A stretch of 5,750 nucleotides of DNA, from assembly GCA_902797565.1 (NCBI GenBank), contig CADBTO010000040.1, positions 1 through 5,750 of the forward strand, given 5' to 3'. Under the pieces are notes generated by a model that saw only the letters and a program-made list of their open reading frames with translations, searched no databases and was not told where the DNA came from. Positions 5,728 through 5,750 of the stretch are shown here, piece after piece. Source of the stretch: an uncultured Lachnospiraceae bacterium. Its GTDB lineage: Bacteria > Bacillota > Clostridia > Lachnospirales > Lachnospiraceae. Both the position numbers and the translations under genes were made by a program. Numbering within the stretch: the stretch's first letter is position 1; the number at the start of each line of letters is the position of its first letter.

Positions 5728-5742
5728 CCCGGCAAAGCCGGG
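5728..5742. other. GC-rich hairpin at the right edge
   Basis: CCCGGC (5728-5733), loop AAA, GCCGGG (5737-5742). Read on the minus strand it is followed by AATTTT (plus 5722-5727), so it might be a weak terminator for a minus-strand gene beyond the window. The window ends 8 bases later, so its role cannot be decided. Confidence 0.4.
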
Positions 5743-5750
5743 CGCCCCCC

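Overview
The window looks like a housekeeping stretch of a Gram-positive Firmicutes chromosome, most likely a Lachnospiraceae-type gut clostridium. This is inferred from the secG-rnr-smpB gene order, the protein sequences, Shine-Dalgarno-led genes, mixed moderate GC and intrinsic terminators. There is no rRNA, tRNA, CRISPR array, insertion sequence or phage gene, and no multi-gene defence or biosynthetic system that I can support.

Left part (1-1869). The tail of an unidentified plus-strand gene ends at 134 and is followed closely by dut (161-604), a trimeric dUTPase with all five motifs. Convergent to dut lies a minus-strand gene (691-1869) for a WYL-domain protein, probably a ligand-sensing transcription regulator. 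A 37-bp tandem repeat spans the end of that gene and the short gap to dut. The stop codon of the regulator lies inside a repeat unit.

Middle (1870-4933). A 204-bp AT-rich gap carries two divergent promoters with extended -10 elements, one for the WYL gene and one for the secG side. secG (SecYEG translocon subunit, GTG start) ends in a strong intrinsic terminator whose T-run stops 5 nt before the ATG of rnr (RNase R). This RNase R begins directly at its first cold-shock domain, without a winged-helix N-terminus, and has no normally spaced Shine-Dalgarno. Its lysine-rich tail overlaps the start of smpB by 26 bp. RNase R and SmpB both act in ribosome rescue by trans-translation, so this is a functional pair; ssrA itself is not in the window.

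Right part (4934-5750). The last 35 bp around the smpB stop codon are repeated, with decay, about three more times up to the start of a NudL-type CoA pyrophosphatase/Nudix gene (5031-5645). The last repeat copy appears to supply that gene's Shine-Dalgarno. A clean terminator follows the Nudix gene.

The most unusual things seen are the two unrelated 35-37 bp minisatellites at gene ends, the short RNase R behind a terminator, and a Nudix box lacking its usual glycine. None of these amounts to a demonstrated new system.
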